Positions 1-8,301 of a stretch of DNA of 64,000 nt are shown in pieces. A program made the translations under genes and the position numbers. The notes under the pieces were generated by a model. That model saw only the letters and a list, made by a program, of their open reading frames with translations. It made no database searches and was not told where the DNA came from. This DNA is from Sulfolobus islandicus Y.N.15.51 (GTDB taxonomy: Archaea; Thermoproteota; Thermoprotei_A; Sulfolobales; Sulfolobaceae). The first letter of the stretch is position 1. Each line of letters opens with the position of its first letter. The stretch spans positions 2,010,501-2,074,500 of the forward strand of contig NC_012623.1 in the NCBI RefSeq assembly GCF_000022485.1. Direction: 5' to 3'.

Positions 1-1
1 A

Positions 2-880
2 GCGAAACAAGGTTTCAGATTACCAATAATATTGGGCCATGAAAATGCCGGGACAGTAGTAGAAGTTGGGGAATTGGCAAAGGCAAAGAAGGGAGATAAC
101 GTTGTGGTTTACGCAACTTGGGGTGACATGACTTGTAGATATTGTAGAGAGGGGAAGTTTAACATTTGCAAAAATCAAGTGATCCCTGGGCAAACAACAA
201 ATGGCGGTTTCTCAGAGTACATGTTAGTTAAAAGCTATAGATGGTTAGTGAAATTAGACAGCCTAAGCCCAGTTGATGCATCACCATTAGCAGATGCTGG
301 TACTACTTCTATGGGAGCTATAAGGCAAGCCTTGCCATTCATGAACAAATTCGCAGAACCAGTTGTGATAGTTAACGGTATTGGAGGGTTAGCCGTTTAC
401 ACCATCCAAATATTAAAGGCGCTAATGAAGAATATAGTTATAGTTGGAATTTCTAGGAGTAAAAAGCATAGGGATTTGGCGTTAGAGTTGGGAGCGGATC
501 ACGCGGTTGAAATGAAAGAAGCTGAAAGTTTAATAAGCAAACTCACAGATGGCTTAGGTGCCAGTGTTGCAATAGATTTAGTGGGAACAGAGGAAACTTC
601 TTATAATTTAGGAAAGTTGTTAGCACAAGAGGGTGCAATAATACTAGTGGGTATGGAGGGGAAGAGGGTTAGTTTAGAGGCCTTTGATACTGCGGTATGG
701 AATAAGAAGCTTCTGGGTTCCAATTACGGTTCACTAAACGATTTAGAAGACGTTGTAAGACTTAGCGAAAGTGGGAAAATTAAGCCATATGTTGTTAAAA
801 TACCTTTAGATGAAATAAACAAGGCCTTTAAGGATTTAGATGAGGGAAGAGTAGAGGGAAGACAAGTAATAACACCTTAG
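2..880 (+). CDS. Zinc-dependent alcohol dehydrogenase (MDR family), 5' end cut by window
   Basis: The reading frame is open from the first bases, so the true start lies before the window. Medium-chain dehydrogenases oxidise alcohols or reduce aldehydes with NAD(P). The GHENAG block carries the catalytic-zinc His/Glu signature. A loop with C-x2-C-x7-C preceded by Asp resembles the Glu/Cys3 structural zinc site of Sulfolobus ADH. VNGIGGLAVYTIQ is the glycine-rich Rossmann turn of the cofactor domain. About 293 residues are present, against roughly 345 usual, consistent with loss of only the N-terminal part. The substrate cannot be told from sequence. No partner gene lies on the downstream side, where the next 500 bases are degenerate. 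Confidence 0.9.
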   Translation, partial: AKQGFRLPIILGHENAGTVVEVGELAKAKKGDNVVVYATWGDMTCRYCREGKFNICKNQVIPGQTTNGGFSEYMLVKSYRWLVKLDSLSPVDASPLADAGTTSMGAIRQALPFMNKFAEPVVIVNGIGGLAVYTIQILKALMKNIVIVGISRSKKHRDLALELGADHAVEMKEAESLISKLTDGLGASVAIDLVGTEETSYNLGKLLAQEGAIILVGMEGKRVSLEAFDTAVWNKKLLGSNYGSLNDLEDVVRLSESGKIKPYVVKIPLDEINKAFKDLDEGRVEGRQVITP

Positions 881-940
881 CTCAAGTTAAGGCTTAAATG
901 GTAACTTTTATCTCATTGGATGAAACTATCCTAAACCACG

Positions 941-1185
941 TTATTGGCCTTTCAATAATGTTACTCCAAGCTTTAACTTTACGTTATCGCTAACCTCCTT
1001 GTTAATATCAGCTTTTAACTGTAGTTCAGCATCTCCGTTAATTGAAGGATTAATCTATTTGCACAAGGAGTGTAGTACCACTTACCCTCCCTTCCCTTGA
1101 ACTACCCCTTAGTCATAGGGCAGAATCTTCTTTATCGTAGTGTAATCCACGTTTAGACTATAGCAGTTTATAAGTAAGTCTGCAC
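941..1185 (-). pseudogene. Decayed gene remnant, unknown family
   Basis: Between the dehydrogenase and the broken ATPase, the minus strand translates to protein-like pieces separated by stop codons. One piece reads LINCYSLNVDYTTIKKILPY. The terminal piece reads through INGDAELQLKADINKEVSD and KLKLGVTLLKGQ to a clean stop at 941-943. Charge alternation and codon use look like former coding sequence. No family was recognised. This explains most of the gap 881-1387; the rest shows nothing clear. Confidence 0.35.
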
Positions 1186-1387
1186 ACCGATATGGATTTT
1201 CTATTGTATATCAAAAATTTACTAACCGATCATATGTAGCTGATAATCTAAAGATCGAGGTACTAGAACTAAATATTTTTGAATCTGTGAGACCATTATC
1301 TTGGAATATCGAAAATTAGAAGAATTCTCATGAACACCTTCTGAAGATGGTAAAAGCTTAAACAAAAAGTTTATATATTATAGTCTT

Positions 1388-2118
1388 ATGAGACTATTCC
1401 CGTGAGACTACATCTCAGAAGACGAGAAGAGAAGAAGATTGCCAGCATAAAGAACTGGACGCTAATTTATGGTAGGAGAAAAACAGGCAAAACTACATTA
1501 GTTAAGAGTGCATTGAAATACGACACTTATATTATAATAGGAGACGTAAATAACGCAATAACTCAAAGCGGTGAAATAGTAAGAATTGAAAAGGCATTGG
1601 AAGAGGTGAAGAGAACTCTAAAGAATGGAGGAATAGCGGTAATTGACGAATTCCAAAGATTGCCAGAGATATATTGGTCTCTAATTGCCAGTTGGGCGCC
1701 CTTCTGGTATATTGGTAGCTATTGGCTCAAGTTACGGGATTGTCAATAAGGTTTTTGATAGAAATAGCCCCTTGTTAGGGATTTTCACACCTTCAGAAAT
1801 AGGTCTAATCTCATATGAAGACGTGCTGTCACAACTTAACGACCCAGTCTTATCGGTACTTTACAGAGACCCTTGGATAATTCCCTTCATAGAAAGTTAT
1901 GATGAGTTAAAGAAGAGAATAAAGGAGTTTTCACTAGTTGCAAAGGGTTTAATAGGAGGGTTTTCAAAGAGGAGGAAAGACAACTCACAGATCTATATTA
2001 CAAAATATTGTTAACCTTAGGGGAAGGTGTATGGAGGAGTAAGGAAATCGCTGGAATAGTACAAAGGGAAGAACCAACAATCACCTCAATGATAAATAAA
2101 TTGGCTAAAATGGGCTGA
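1388..2118 (+). pseudogene. Archaeal AAA ATPase (PF01637 type), 5' half, interrupted by IS607
   Basis: N-terminal and middle parts of a P-loop ATPase of the archaeal ATPase/DUF234 family. Visible are Walker A (YGRRKTGKTTLV), Walker B (GIAVIDEFQRLP) and, in a third frame near 2012-2118, a winged-helix segment (EIAGIVQREEPTITSMINKL). The reading frame shifts near 1390-1402 (MRLF then VRLHLRRREEK), near 1685-1740 and near 2010, so the gene was already damaged or sequencing errors exist. Translation ends AKMG then stop, exactly where the IS607 element begins. The missing C-terminus is found after the element at 4028-4462. A TATA-like tttatatatt lies just upstream near 1369. Such ATPases are abundant in Sulfolobales and their cellular role is unclear. 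Confidence 0.75.
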
Positions 2119-2141
2119 ATACTTTCTCACGTTAATAGAAA

Positions 2142-2156
2142 TCTTTTTATATTTAT
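2142..2156 (+). promoter_or_regulatory. Probable tnpA promoter (TATA box)
   Basis: The A/T run atctttttatattta lies about 25 bases upstream of the tnpA GTG start at 2175, the spacing of crenarchaeal TATA boxes in leaderless transcripts. No Shine-Dalgarno sequence precedes the GTG, which supports a leaderless mRNA. Confidence 0.4.
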
Positions 2157-2174
2157 TTATTATCAACTAATCTT

Positions 2175-2816
2175 GTGGAGAGACTACTGAGACCTAAGGA
2201 GGCTTGCCAACTGCTCAGCATCTCATACTCAACACTCCTACGGTGGATTAGAGAAGGAAAAATAAAGGTGGTAACGACTGAAGGAGGGAAGTATAGGATA
2301 CCTTACAGCGAGATTAAGAAGTACTTAGAAAGGAGGGAAGAGACGAGGGCTGTAATTTACGCAAGAGTTTCGTCAGCAGACCAGAGAGAAGACTTGGAGA
2401 GACAAATAAACTACCTAACGAACTACGCAACGGCAAAGGGTTACAAGGTAGTTGAAGTACTGAAAGATATTGCAAGCGGGTTAAACACACAAAGAAAAGG
2501 ATTGCTTAAGTTATTCAAACTTGTTGAGGGAAGGAGTGTAGACATCATATTAATAACATACAAAGACAGACTTACAAGATTTGGATTTGAGTACATTGAG
2601 GAGTTCTTTTCAACCATGGGAGTTAAGATTGAGGTTGTTTTCGGTGAGGAGCCCAAAGATGACGCACAAGAGCTAGTTGAGGACTTAATTTCCGTCGTTA
2701 CATCATTCGCAGGGAAAATTTACGGAATGAGGAGTCACAAGAAAACACTCCTAGTTCAAGGTGTAAAAAAGTTAATAGGTGAGTTAAGTGGAGAGGACAG
2801 TGAAGTTAAGGGTTAA
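2175..2816 (+). CDS. tnpA: IS607 serine recombinase TnpA
   Basis: The transposase of the element, a small serine recombinase that cuts and rejoins DNA through a phosphoserine link. Residues 1-52 form a MerR-like helix-turn-helix (ACQLLSISYSTLLRWIREGK followed by a wing). Residues 57-190 are the resolvase domain, with the catalytic serine in YARVSSADQREDLERQ. Further conserved blocks are IASGLNTQRKGLLKLF and DRLTRFGFEYIEEFF. The N-terminal DNA-binding domain placed before the catalytic domain is diagnostic for IS607, the reverse of classical resolvases. Length (213 aa) is normal. It starts with GTG, has no evident ribosome site, and overlaps tnpB by 29 bases. Confidence 0.93.
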   Translation: MERLLRPKEACQLLSISYSTLLRWIREGKIKVVTTEGGKYRIPYSEIKKYLERREETRAVIYARVSSADQREDLERQINYLTNYATAKGYKVVEVLKDIASGLNTQRKGLLKLFKLVEGRSVDIILITYKDRLTRFGFEYIEEFFSTMGVKIEVVFGEEPKDDAQELVEDLISVVTSFAGKIYGMRSHKKTLLVQGVKKLIGELSGEDSEVKG

Positions 2817-4017
2817 GGTTGATTATAAAACTTACTCAGCACTTAAGGAGGTCGAGAAGGAGTACAGAGAGGTTCTAGAGGAGGCAATAAATTATGGACT
2901 GTCAAACAAAACTACCTCCTTCACCAGGATTAAAGCTGGAGTTTACAAGACTGAGAGGGAGAAGCATAAGGACTTACCCTCCCATTATATTTACACCGCT
3001 TGTGAGGATGCAAGCGAGAGATTAGAGAGTTTTGAGAAGTTGAAGAAGAGAGGGAGGAGTTACACTGAGAAACCGTCTGTGAGGAGAGTTACTATTCACC
3101 TGGATGATCACTTATGGAAGTTCAACCTCGACACGATTTCAATTTCCACAAAGAAGGGTAGGGTTTTCATTTCACCAACCTTCCCTAAGATCTTCTGGAG
3201 ATATTATAATAAGGGTTGGTTGATTGCGAGTGAGGCCAAGTTTAAATTGTTGAAGGGGAATGTTGTAGAGTTCTACGTCATTTTTAAGAGGGATGTTAAA
3301 CCTTATGAGCCTAAAGCGTTTATTCCCGTCGACCTTAACGAGAATTCGGTCTCGGTGCTCATCAATAGTAAACCCTTATTGCTTGAGACTAACACTAAGA
3401 AAATTACTCTGGGCTATGAGTATAGGAGGAAGGCAATAACTACTGGTAAGTCAACTAAGGATAGGGAAGTGAGGAGGAAGTTAAAGATGCTGAGGGAGAG
3501 GGATAAGAAAGTAGACATTAGGAGGAAATTAGCTAAGCTGATCGTTAAAGAGGCTTTTGAAAGTAGGAGTGTCATAGTTTTAGAGGACTTGCCCAAGAGG
3601 GCTCCAGAGCATATGGTTAAGGATATTAAGGATAAACAGCTTAGGTTGAGGATTTATAGATCTGCATTTTCCTCAATGAAGAATGCTATTATTGAGAAGG
3701 CTAGGGAGTTTGGTGTCCCCGTGGTCTTAGTTAACCCATCTTATACTTCCACTGTTTGCCCAGTTCATGGAACTAAGATCGTTTACCAACCCGATGGGGG
3801 CGATGCCCCAAGGGTTGGTGTTTGTGAGAAGGGGAAGGAAAAGTGGCATAGGGATGTAGTTGCACTGTACAATCTGAAGAAAAGGGCTGGAGATGTGAGC
3901 CCAGTGCCGTTGGGCTCGAAGGAGTCCCATGACCCACCTACAGTAAGTGGGTGGTTGAGGGCTAAGTCCCTACACTCGATCATGAATGAACATAAAATGA
4001 TTGAAATGAAAGTGTAG
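2788..4017 (+). CDS. tnpB: TnpB RNA-guided nuclease of IS607 (OrfB family)
   Basis: TnpB proteins are RNA-guided DNA nucleases, ancestral to Cas12, that help keep the transposon at its site. The RuvC triad is visible: Asp in FIPVDLNEN (about residue 181), Glu in VIVLEDLPKR (about 265) and Asp in WHRDVVALYNL (about 355). Between the last two is a zinc-finger-like insert with CPVH and GVCEKG, so the usual four cysteines are reduced to Cys/His-type ligands. Length 409 aa is full for the family. Translation probably couples to tnpA through the overlap. The C-terminal 35 residues are encoded inside a hairpin-rich 3' region that probably doubles as guide RNA scaffold. All catalytic residues are present, so the protein is predicted active. 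Confidence 0.92.
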   Translation: MERTVKLRVKVDYKTYSALKEVEKEYREVLEEAINYGLSNKTTSFTRIKAGVYKTEREKHKDLPSHYIYTACEDASERLESFEKLKKRGRSYTEKPSVRRVTIHLDDHLWKFNLDTISISTKKGRVFISPTFPKIFWRYYNKGWLIASEAKFKLLKGNVVEFYVIFKRDVKPYEPKAFIPVDLNENSVSVLINSKPLLLETNTKKITLGYEYRRKAITTGKSTKDREVRRKLKMLRERDKKVDIRRKLAKLIVKEAFESRSVIVLEDLPKRAPEHMVKDIKDKQLRLRIYRSAFSSMKNAIIEKAREFGVPVVLVNPSYTSTVCPVHGTKIVYQPDGGDAPRVGVCEKGKEKWHRDVVALYNLKKRAGDVSPVPLGSKESHDPPTVSGWLRAKSLHSIMNEHKMIEMKV

Positions 4018-4027
4018 GGACAAACGG
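3885..4027 (+). ncRNA. Candidate omega (re)RNA scaffold at tnpB 3' end
   Basis: TnpB guides are known to come from the 3' end of the tnpB transcript, running through the right end of the element. Here two short perfect hairpins lie in that place: gagccca/tgggctc at 3897-3917 and acccac/gtgggt at 3932-3952, followed by agggctaagtccct. The guide segment would start just outside the element with ttggtaagtaag, from the interrupted ATPase gene. This is inferred from position and base pairing only. Confidence 0.35.
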
Positions 4028-4462
4028 TTGGTAAGTAAGATTCTCACATTAGGAAAAGAGAACTATTATAAAGTATCTTCCCCTCCCCTTTCCTTAATCT
4101 TGTATGCTGAAAGTAAGTATATGGTAGGCGAAAGGGATGCGTTGATAGAGGAACTACCCATTGGAAGGGAAGTCCAGTTTTCAATAGGAGAAATGTTAGC
4201 TAAGTACTTTGGAGGCCAACTCTACTATTCTCCTAAAGAGGACATAGATGTTGTAATAGTTAAGAAAAAGAAGCCAATATGGGCTTTTGAAATTAAGATG
4301 GGAGAAATTACTAAAAGTGAAGCATTAAATAGTATAAAGAGGATGAGTAAGGTAAGCGAAAGGGTTGGTTTTGTCAGTTTAAAGGAGAAACCAAACGATT
4401 ATGGTGACTTAAATTTAGGTCCTAAGGAGTTAATGCAAATCGCAAAGGAGTTATCTAGTTAA
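4028..4462 (+). pseudogene. Archaeal ATPase 3' part (DUF234 nuclease-like domain)
   Basis: The C-terminal half of the ATPase gene broken by the IS607 element. It begins LVSKILTLGKENYYKVSSP, the continuation of the winged-helix region, then SLILYAESKYM, typical of the start of DUF234. The DUF234 core is a PD-(D/E)xK-like fold: an Asp in KEDIDVVIV and Glu-x-Lys in IWAFEIKMG. It has no start signal of its own. The TTG at 4028 falls at the element edge, so expression as a separate protein is doubtful unless reading comes from within the IS. It ends 41 bases before the NurA-like gene, so the intact ATPase may once have been co-transcribed with it. Confidence 0.75.
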
Positions 4463-4503
4463 GAGAAGAAGAAATATTACTTCCAACTACCACACTCTAT
4501 ATA

Positions 4504-5688
4504 ATGGAATGGAAGATAAGGATTAAGGAGGTAATCGAAAAGATCGCTACGGTAAAGAGGAGGATGCCAGAGGTTAGGGTAGATAACGAGGGAAACCCAG
4601 AACATGAAATTGAGGAGAGAATAATGACGATAGAGCTACTTAGTGAAAAGGTAAAGCCAGAAGTCTACCCCTTGGACTACTTTAAGTACGATAGTAATAA
4701 GAGAATTGCCTCCTTAGATTCCTCCTCTAGGTATTTAAGGGACCACTCCGTCAACACTTGTCTTGTAGGATTGTCAATTTACAGTAATAAAAAGGGGTTC
4801 ATGGACGGTCCATATACAATAAATACTCCCTACATGGGGATAAGTAGCTATGAGGACATCTTAAAGGCAATTAACGTCAATGACAATTACATCAGGACTA
4901 AGAACGTCATAGGCTACTATTACGTGAATGAACCCAGAAACGAGTACAAAATAGATGACATAGCTGATGAGATCAGAACTGAGGCAGAAAATATAGGTTT
5001 GAAAGAGGTAATTGACGATCATGATATAGTAATAGTTGACGGCCCCATTTATCCAACACCCCTAGAGTTAACTGAGGAATTGGAAGTCATAACTGAGGCT
5101 AGAAGGAAGCACAAAATCGCGTATGCGAAGCTTGTGAACGATAGGATAAAAGCTCTAAACGACAAAGTCATTGGAGTAGTTAAGAGGTTGGAGAACTCCA
5201 AGAAGCTCGTAAATGAGAAGAAGATCACCGAATTGTTGGGAATAGAGAACAGAAACATTAAGGATAATACTGTATTGGAATTAATAGATGAAAAAGTGTG
5301 TAGAAAGAGTAATTACCCATATATTTGCATTATAGGTCCCTTCAAGATAGAATACGCAATACAAGTTGAGGAGGAGAACGGAAGTAAGGTTATTGAAAAG
5401 GTTCCACCTAAATACGCCTATTACGTTATAATGAGAAGACCCTATTTTCCTCCTAGCTTTTTGAGGATAGAAAGTATAAGTGATAAAATGAACTTATCCC
5501 CAGTTCTCTCAAGAATAACTGAGAACAACCTATTACCAACTTACATTGAGATCGTGGATAAAAGGAGTAAGAGGATATCAGCTTCCCTCTTCATTTACGC
5601 TTATGAAATCGCGTCAAATAACTTGAATATAATTCACGACGATAAGATGACCTACGCTAACGTTTTCCAGCAATTCCTAACTAGTTAA
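4504..5688 (+). CDS. NurA-family 5'-3' nuclease (paralog, 394 aa)
   Basis: NurA nucleases act with the HerA hexameric translocase to resect DNA ends. The two metal-binding blocks are visible: RIASLDSSSRYLR (about residues 68-80) and DIVIVDGPIYPTPLEL (about 178-193). The latter is followed by a long charged helix (200-250) and a C-terminal aromatic block (MRRPYFPPSF, HDDKMTYAN). At 394 aa it is larger than the approximately 340 aa of the canonical Sulfolobus NurA, and it does not sit with mre11/rad50 here, so it is probably an accessory paralog. It starts at ATG within ctatataATGG with no ribosome site. It converges on the HerA-like gene, with 42 bases between stops. Confidence 0.72.
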   Translation: MEWKIRIKEVIEKIATVKRRMPEVRVDNEGNPEHEIEERIMTIELLSEKVKPEVYPLDYFKYDSNKRIASLDSSSRYLRDHSVNTCLVGLSIYSNKKGFMDGPYTINTPYMGISSYEDILKAINVNDNYIRTKNVIGYYYVNEPRNEYKIDDIADEIRTEAENIGLKEVIDDHDIVIVDGPIYPTPLELTEELEVITEARRKHKIAYAKLVNDRIKALNDKVIGVVKRLENSKKLVNEKKITELLGIENRNIKDNTVLELIDEKVCRKSNYPYICIIGPFKIEYAIQVEEENGSKVIEKVPPKYAYYVIMRRPYFPPSFLRIESISDKMNLSPVLSRITENNLLPTYIEIVDKRSKRISASLFIYAYEIASNNLNIIHDDKMTYANVFQQFLTS

Positions 5689-5730
5689 AAGTTGCAGTAA
5701 GAGTTCTAGCTTTCACCTTCTATACAACCC

Positions 5731-7536
5731 TTAACTAGTCAAAATGGTCTTTATCGGTATTTCGCTGAAGTTAATTGAATACACAATACCTAACCCTGGA
5801 ATTGCGTGTTTTAGGAAATCCTCGTACTCCTCTAATCCTATTCTCCTCAACACGTGACTTTCATTCCTCATCACCACTTTAGTATTGGCTAACTGTAAAA
5901 CTAGTGGATTCAGATCCTCTGGAACGTGGGTAGCTAACACAACACCCATATTCCTTACTCTACCTAACCTCATTACCTTATTTATCAATCCCTCAACTAT
6001 ATCCTTTGACACGTTCTCAGAGTCAGTCTGCGGAAAATACTCGTGAGCTTCATCCATAATTATTAACGATAGTTTAGTGTCTTGCTTTTTCTTATACAGT
6101 TCATCTTTCCAAGCGAAGAAGTCTTCCAATACCTTATAAGCAATGGTTGCGACGGCCTCGATTGAAGCTGATCTCTCCATAACCCAGCTCAAGTCCACAA
6201 CCACGTCGTCATTTGGTATCTTATCAAGTCTGAAATCAACTGTCCCTGGGACTGTGAATATCCCATAACTATCGTATGCCTTCAATGTCCTAACTATAAC
6301 GTCTTGCGTTGAATAGGCCAACTCAAGTTCCTTCATTACACTACGTAACATCTTACCCATGTGGAAAGTTAACGTCCTAGTCTTGGGATCATAGGCAACT
6401 TCATCCTTGCTAAAATTTGAACTAATGCTAATGCCACTTAAAGTAACGCTTATATTACCTATAAGTTTCCCCGGAGTTAGATTATCCCTTAATATGGATG
6501 CGATCTCGTAATCTGTCAATCCCCTATTGATCTTATCCTTTAATGAGTACCTAATCTTATCTAGCAATTCGTCAATAATGGCCTCCCAGTACATGGAAGC
6601 TCTAGCAGTAAAGTAAGGGTTTATCTTATTGAAGTTCCTTAGATTATCGTAAAAGTTTATGGAATAGGGAACTACGAAAACGTCGTGATTGTTACACCTA
6701 ACAAATGCCCCGTAACCGTTTACTACGTTAATGGTGTTAGGGTCGCATCCATACCAGTTGGCGAAATCCTCAACGTGGTCTTGAATTGAAACCTTACTAT
6801 TGGGTTCTTCAACGACTGGCATTAAAACGGAGAAGTCTTTCCTATCCTTTAAGAAATTAACGAAGTCCCCTTGCCTATCGAATATCAAAGTACTCTTATC
6901 AATGTCTTGGCTGGAAATTATCGTCTTAAGTAAAGTGGTCTTACCGGATCCAGTTGTGCCTAAAATTAAGGTGTGATGCCTTAAGGCGTATTGGTCAAGT
7001 TTAACCTCAGCCTCAATCTCCTCTCCCCCAGAAAATATTTTCCCAATCACGATACCCTTTTCTGGAATCCTCAAAATTCTCTCGATTAAATTAGGGTTTG
7101 GGATGAACACTGGACTTTGAGGGTCGATGGGTGAAACAGCTGGCCTAATCTTATCTCCTTCCATTTCCGCAATTGGTCTCAAGGCTATGTAAGTGGTTGT
7201 AATAATGGTAGAGGGATCCCTAGGGTAAGTTAATTCTCTTATTCCCAGTCTAGATAAGGCGTCAGCTCTACTAATGGAGTAAACTTGCCCAAGCATTATG
7301 ATTGGTTTTATGATACTCCTTATAGCTAGGTATTGACCCCTCTTTATATCGCTGTTCTGATAATTATCGAAAAGTACGTCAACTCCTACTAACTCGTTCT
7401 CGTTAACGGTAACTATCTCATACCTAGTCACCCTTCCGATTATTGTTCCGTATTTACTTGCCTCATTCTCGGCATCATCGAGCTTTTTCCTTAGTTCATC
7501 AATAACGTTTTCTAAATTCCTTTCCTCTGATGACAT
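5731..7536 (-). CDS. HerA-like hexameric ATPase/translocase (paralog)
   Basis: HerA proteins are FtsK-like DNA translocases that pump DNA for NurA. Residues 15-130 fit the N-terminal HAS-barrel ([27 protein letters not shown]). Walker A is [14 protein letters not shown] near residue 190. Walker B is [12 protein letters not shown] near 495. It is followed by [18 protein letters not shown], the sensor/arginine region typical of HerA, and a C-terminal [13 protein letters not shown] segment. Length 601 aa exceeds the approximately 500 aa canonical protein, with extra sequence around 230-400. It lies 52 bases downstream of the small YwgA-like gene on the same strand, probably one operon, and faces the NurA-like gene. 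All ATPase motifs are intact. Confidence 0.85.
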   Translation of the reverse strand: MSSEERNLENVIDELRKKLDDAENEASKYGTIIGRVTRYEIVTVNENELVGVDVLFDNYQNSDIKRGQYLAIRSIIKPIIMLGQVYSISRADALSRLGIRELTYPRDPSTIITTTYIALRPIAEMEGDKIRPAVSPIDPQSPVFIPNPNLIERILRIPEKGIVIGKIFSGGEEIEAEVKLDQYALRHHTLILGTTGSGKTTLLKTIISSQDIDKSTLIFDRQGDFVNFLKDRKDFSVLMPVVEEPNSKVSIQDHVEDFANWYGCDPNTINVVNGYGAFVRCNNHDVFVVPYSINFYDNLRNFNKINPYFTARASMYWEAIIDELLDKIRYSLKDKINRGLTDYEIASILRDNLTPGKLIGNISVTLSGISISSNFSKDEVAYDPKTRTLTFHMGKMLRSVMKELELAYSTQDVIVRTLKAYDSYGIFTVPGTVDFRLDKIPNDDVVVDLSWVMERSASIEAVATIAYKVLEDFFAWKDELYKKKQDTKLSLIIMDEAHEYFPQTDSENVSKDIVEGLINKVMRLGRVRNMGVVLATHVPEDLNPLVLQLANTKVVMRNESHVLRRIGLEEYEDFLKHAIPGLGIVYSINFSEIPIKTILTS

Positions 7537-7588
7537 AAATATAAGGTTGAAAAATAGAAATTAAAATTTTACTCGAGTTGAAAACGCT

Positions 7589-7990
7589 TTACCTTCTCGT
7601 CGCTGGTGTATCAAAGTAGGAACCATACCTTACTAGAAGGTATTTGAAAATCTCATAATAGTCCTTTCTAATCCAATACCTAAAGAAGTTCATAATGTTA
7701 TCCTCAATCTCAACTTCAACGTTATTCCTCAAAACGTAAATGTCGAAAATTGATAGGCTAACACTTTTAATTACCTCAACTGTGCCTTGACTAACTAACC
7801 TCTTCAGTGTTTCCTTAAGCTTTAGGGAATAGGGGCCAAAAATACTTGGCGTGAAGTCTAGGTTTAACTCAACTCCTAGCACCTTTTCTAGCAAGAATAT
7901 TATGAACTGTATTTCATTTAGTGTAAGTTTAGCCTCATCCTCCCGACTGACTTTAAGCAAAGCTAATAGGTACATTTCACTCTCTTCCAT
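7589..7990 (-). CDS. YwgA/Panacea (DUF4065-like) small helical protein
   Basis: A 133-residue protein with the signature order of the YwgA/DUF4065 group. First is an N-terminal helix (YLLALLKVSRE). Next comes LNEIQFIIFLLEKVLGVELN, equivalent to the KLQKLLYLLE helix of that group. Last is FTPSIFGPYSLKLKETLKRL, equivalent to the Y/F-GPYS-ExL motif. The C-terminus is rich in Tyr and Arg. Members are often found in prophages, toxin-antitoxin loci and defence islands, acting as antitoxin or adaptor. Here it is the first gene of a likely operon with the HerA-like ATPase, so a regulator or adaptor role in that module is inferred. The family call rests on motif resemblance only. Confidence 0.5.
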   Translation of the reverse strand: MEESEMYLLALLKVSREDEAKLTLNEIQFIIFLLEKVLGVELNLDFTPSIFGPYSLKLKETLKRLVSQGTVEVIKSVSLSIFDIYVLRNNVEVEIEDNIMNFFRYWIRKDYYEIFKYLLVRYGSYFDTPATRR

Positions 7991-8100
7991 GGTATTTTAT
8001 AGGGTTTAATAATACACAGTTTAGTGATAATGACTAAAAATAAAAGGTTAAAGTGTATTTTAGAAATAAAATGGATTTTCTTTAGAACTATAAGATCTTT

Positions 8101-8301
8101 ACAGAATGGTATAATATTGGGGTTATTATACACTATAGTCCTACAACTGAAAGCCTCGCACTTTACGGAGTTGAGGTTCCAATTCCCGTAATATGAGCAA
8201 TGTGGAGCCTAGTTTTGCTGATAATAGCATATAAGGCGGGATACAACGTTCTTGAAGTATTAAAAAGGGTATCTGCGCCACCACCAATACCTCCTCCCTA
8301 A
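8101..8301 (+). pseudogene. Remnant of a small membrane protein with Pro-rich tail
   Basis: A frame on the plus strand reads GVIIHYSPTTESLALYGVEV and PIPVI, then one stop, then AMWSLVLLIIAYKAGYNVLE and a tail SAPPPIPPP before the final stop. The hydrophobic helix followed by a proline tail looks like the end of a membrane protein. The in-frame TGA (where TGG Trp would fit) and the missing start indicate decay. No family recognised; viral or plasmid origin is possible but unproven. It explains most of the gap 7991-8297 and overlaps the end of the M20 gene by 4 bases. Confidence 0.35.

Larger units (their letters stand above)
2119..4027 (+). mobile_element. IS607-family insertion sequence (ISC1904/ISC1913-like)
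   Basis: A transposon of about 1.9 kb carrying a serine recombinase gene overlapping a tnpB gene, the standard IS607 layout. The ends are defined by the interrupted host gene: host protein reads ...INKLAKMG before the element and LVSKILTLG right after it. Joining ...atgggc to ttggta restores a continuous frame. G-rich dinucleotides border both sides (ggg at 2113-2115, gg at 4026-4027), which fits the GG preference known for IS607. No terminal inverted repeat is seen, as expected for this family. Length matches ISC1904/ISC1913 elements of Sulfolobus, but the exact name needs a database comparison. Both genes look intact, so the element may be active. Confidence 0.85.

Noticed and set aside
5049-5258. 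Antisense frame within the NurA-like gene
   Set aside because: Shadow of the strong coding frame on the other strand.
8031-8195. Frame starting atgactaaaaataaaagg
   Set aside because: Overlaps the membrane-protein relic in another frame; the relic has the more protein-like sequence.
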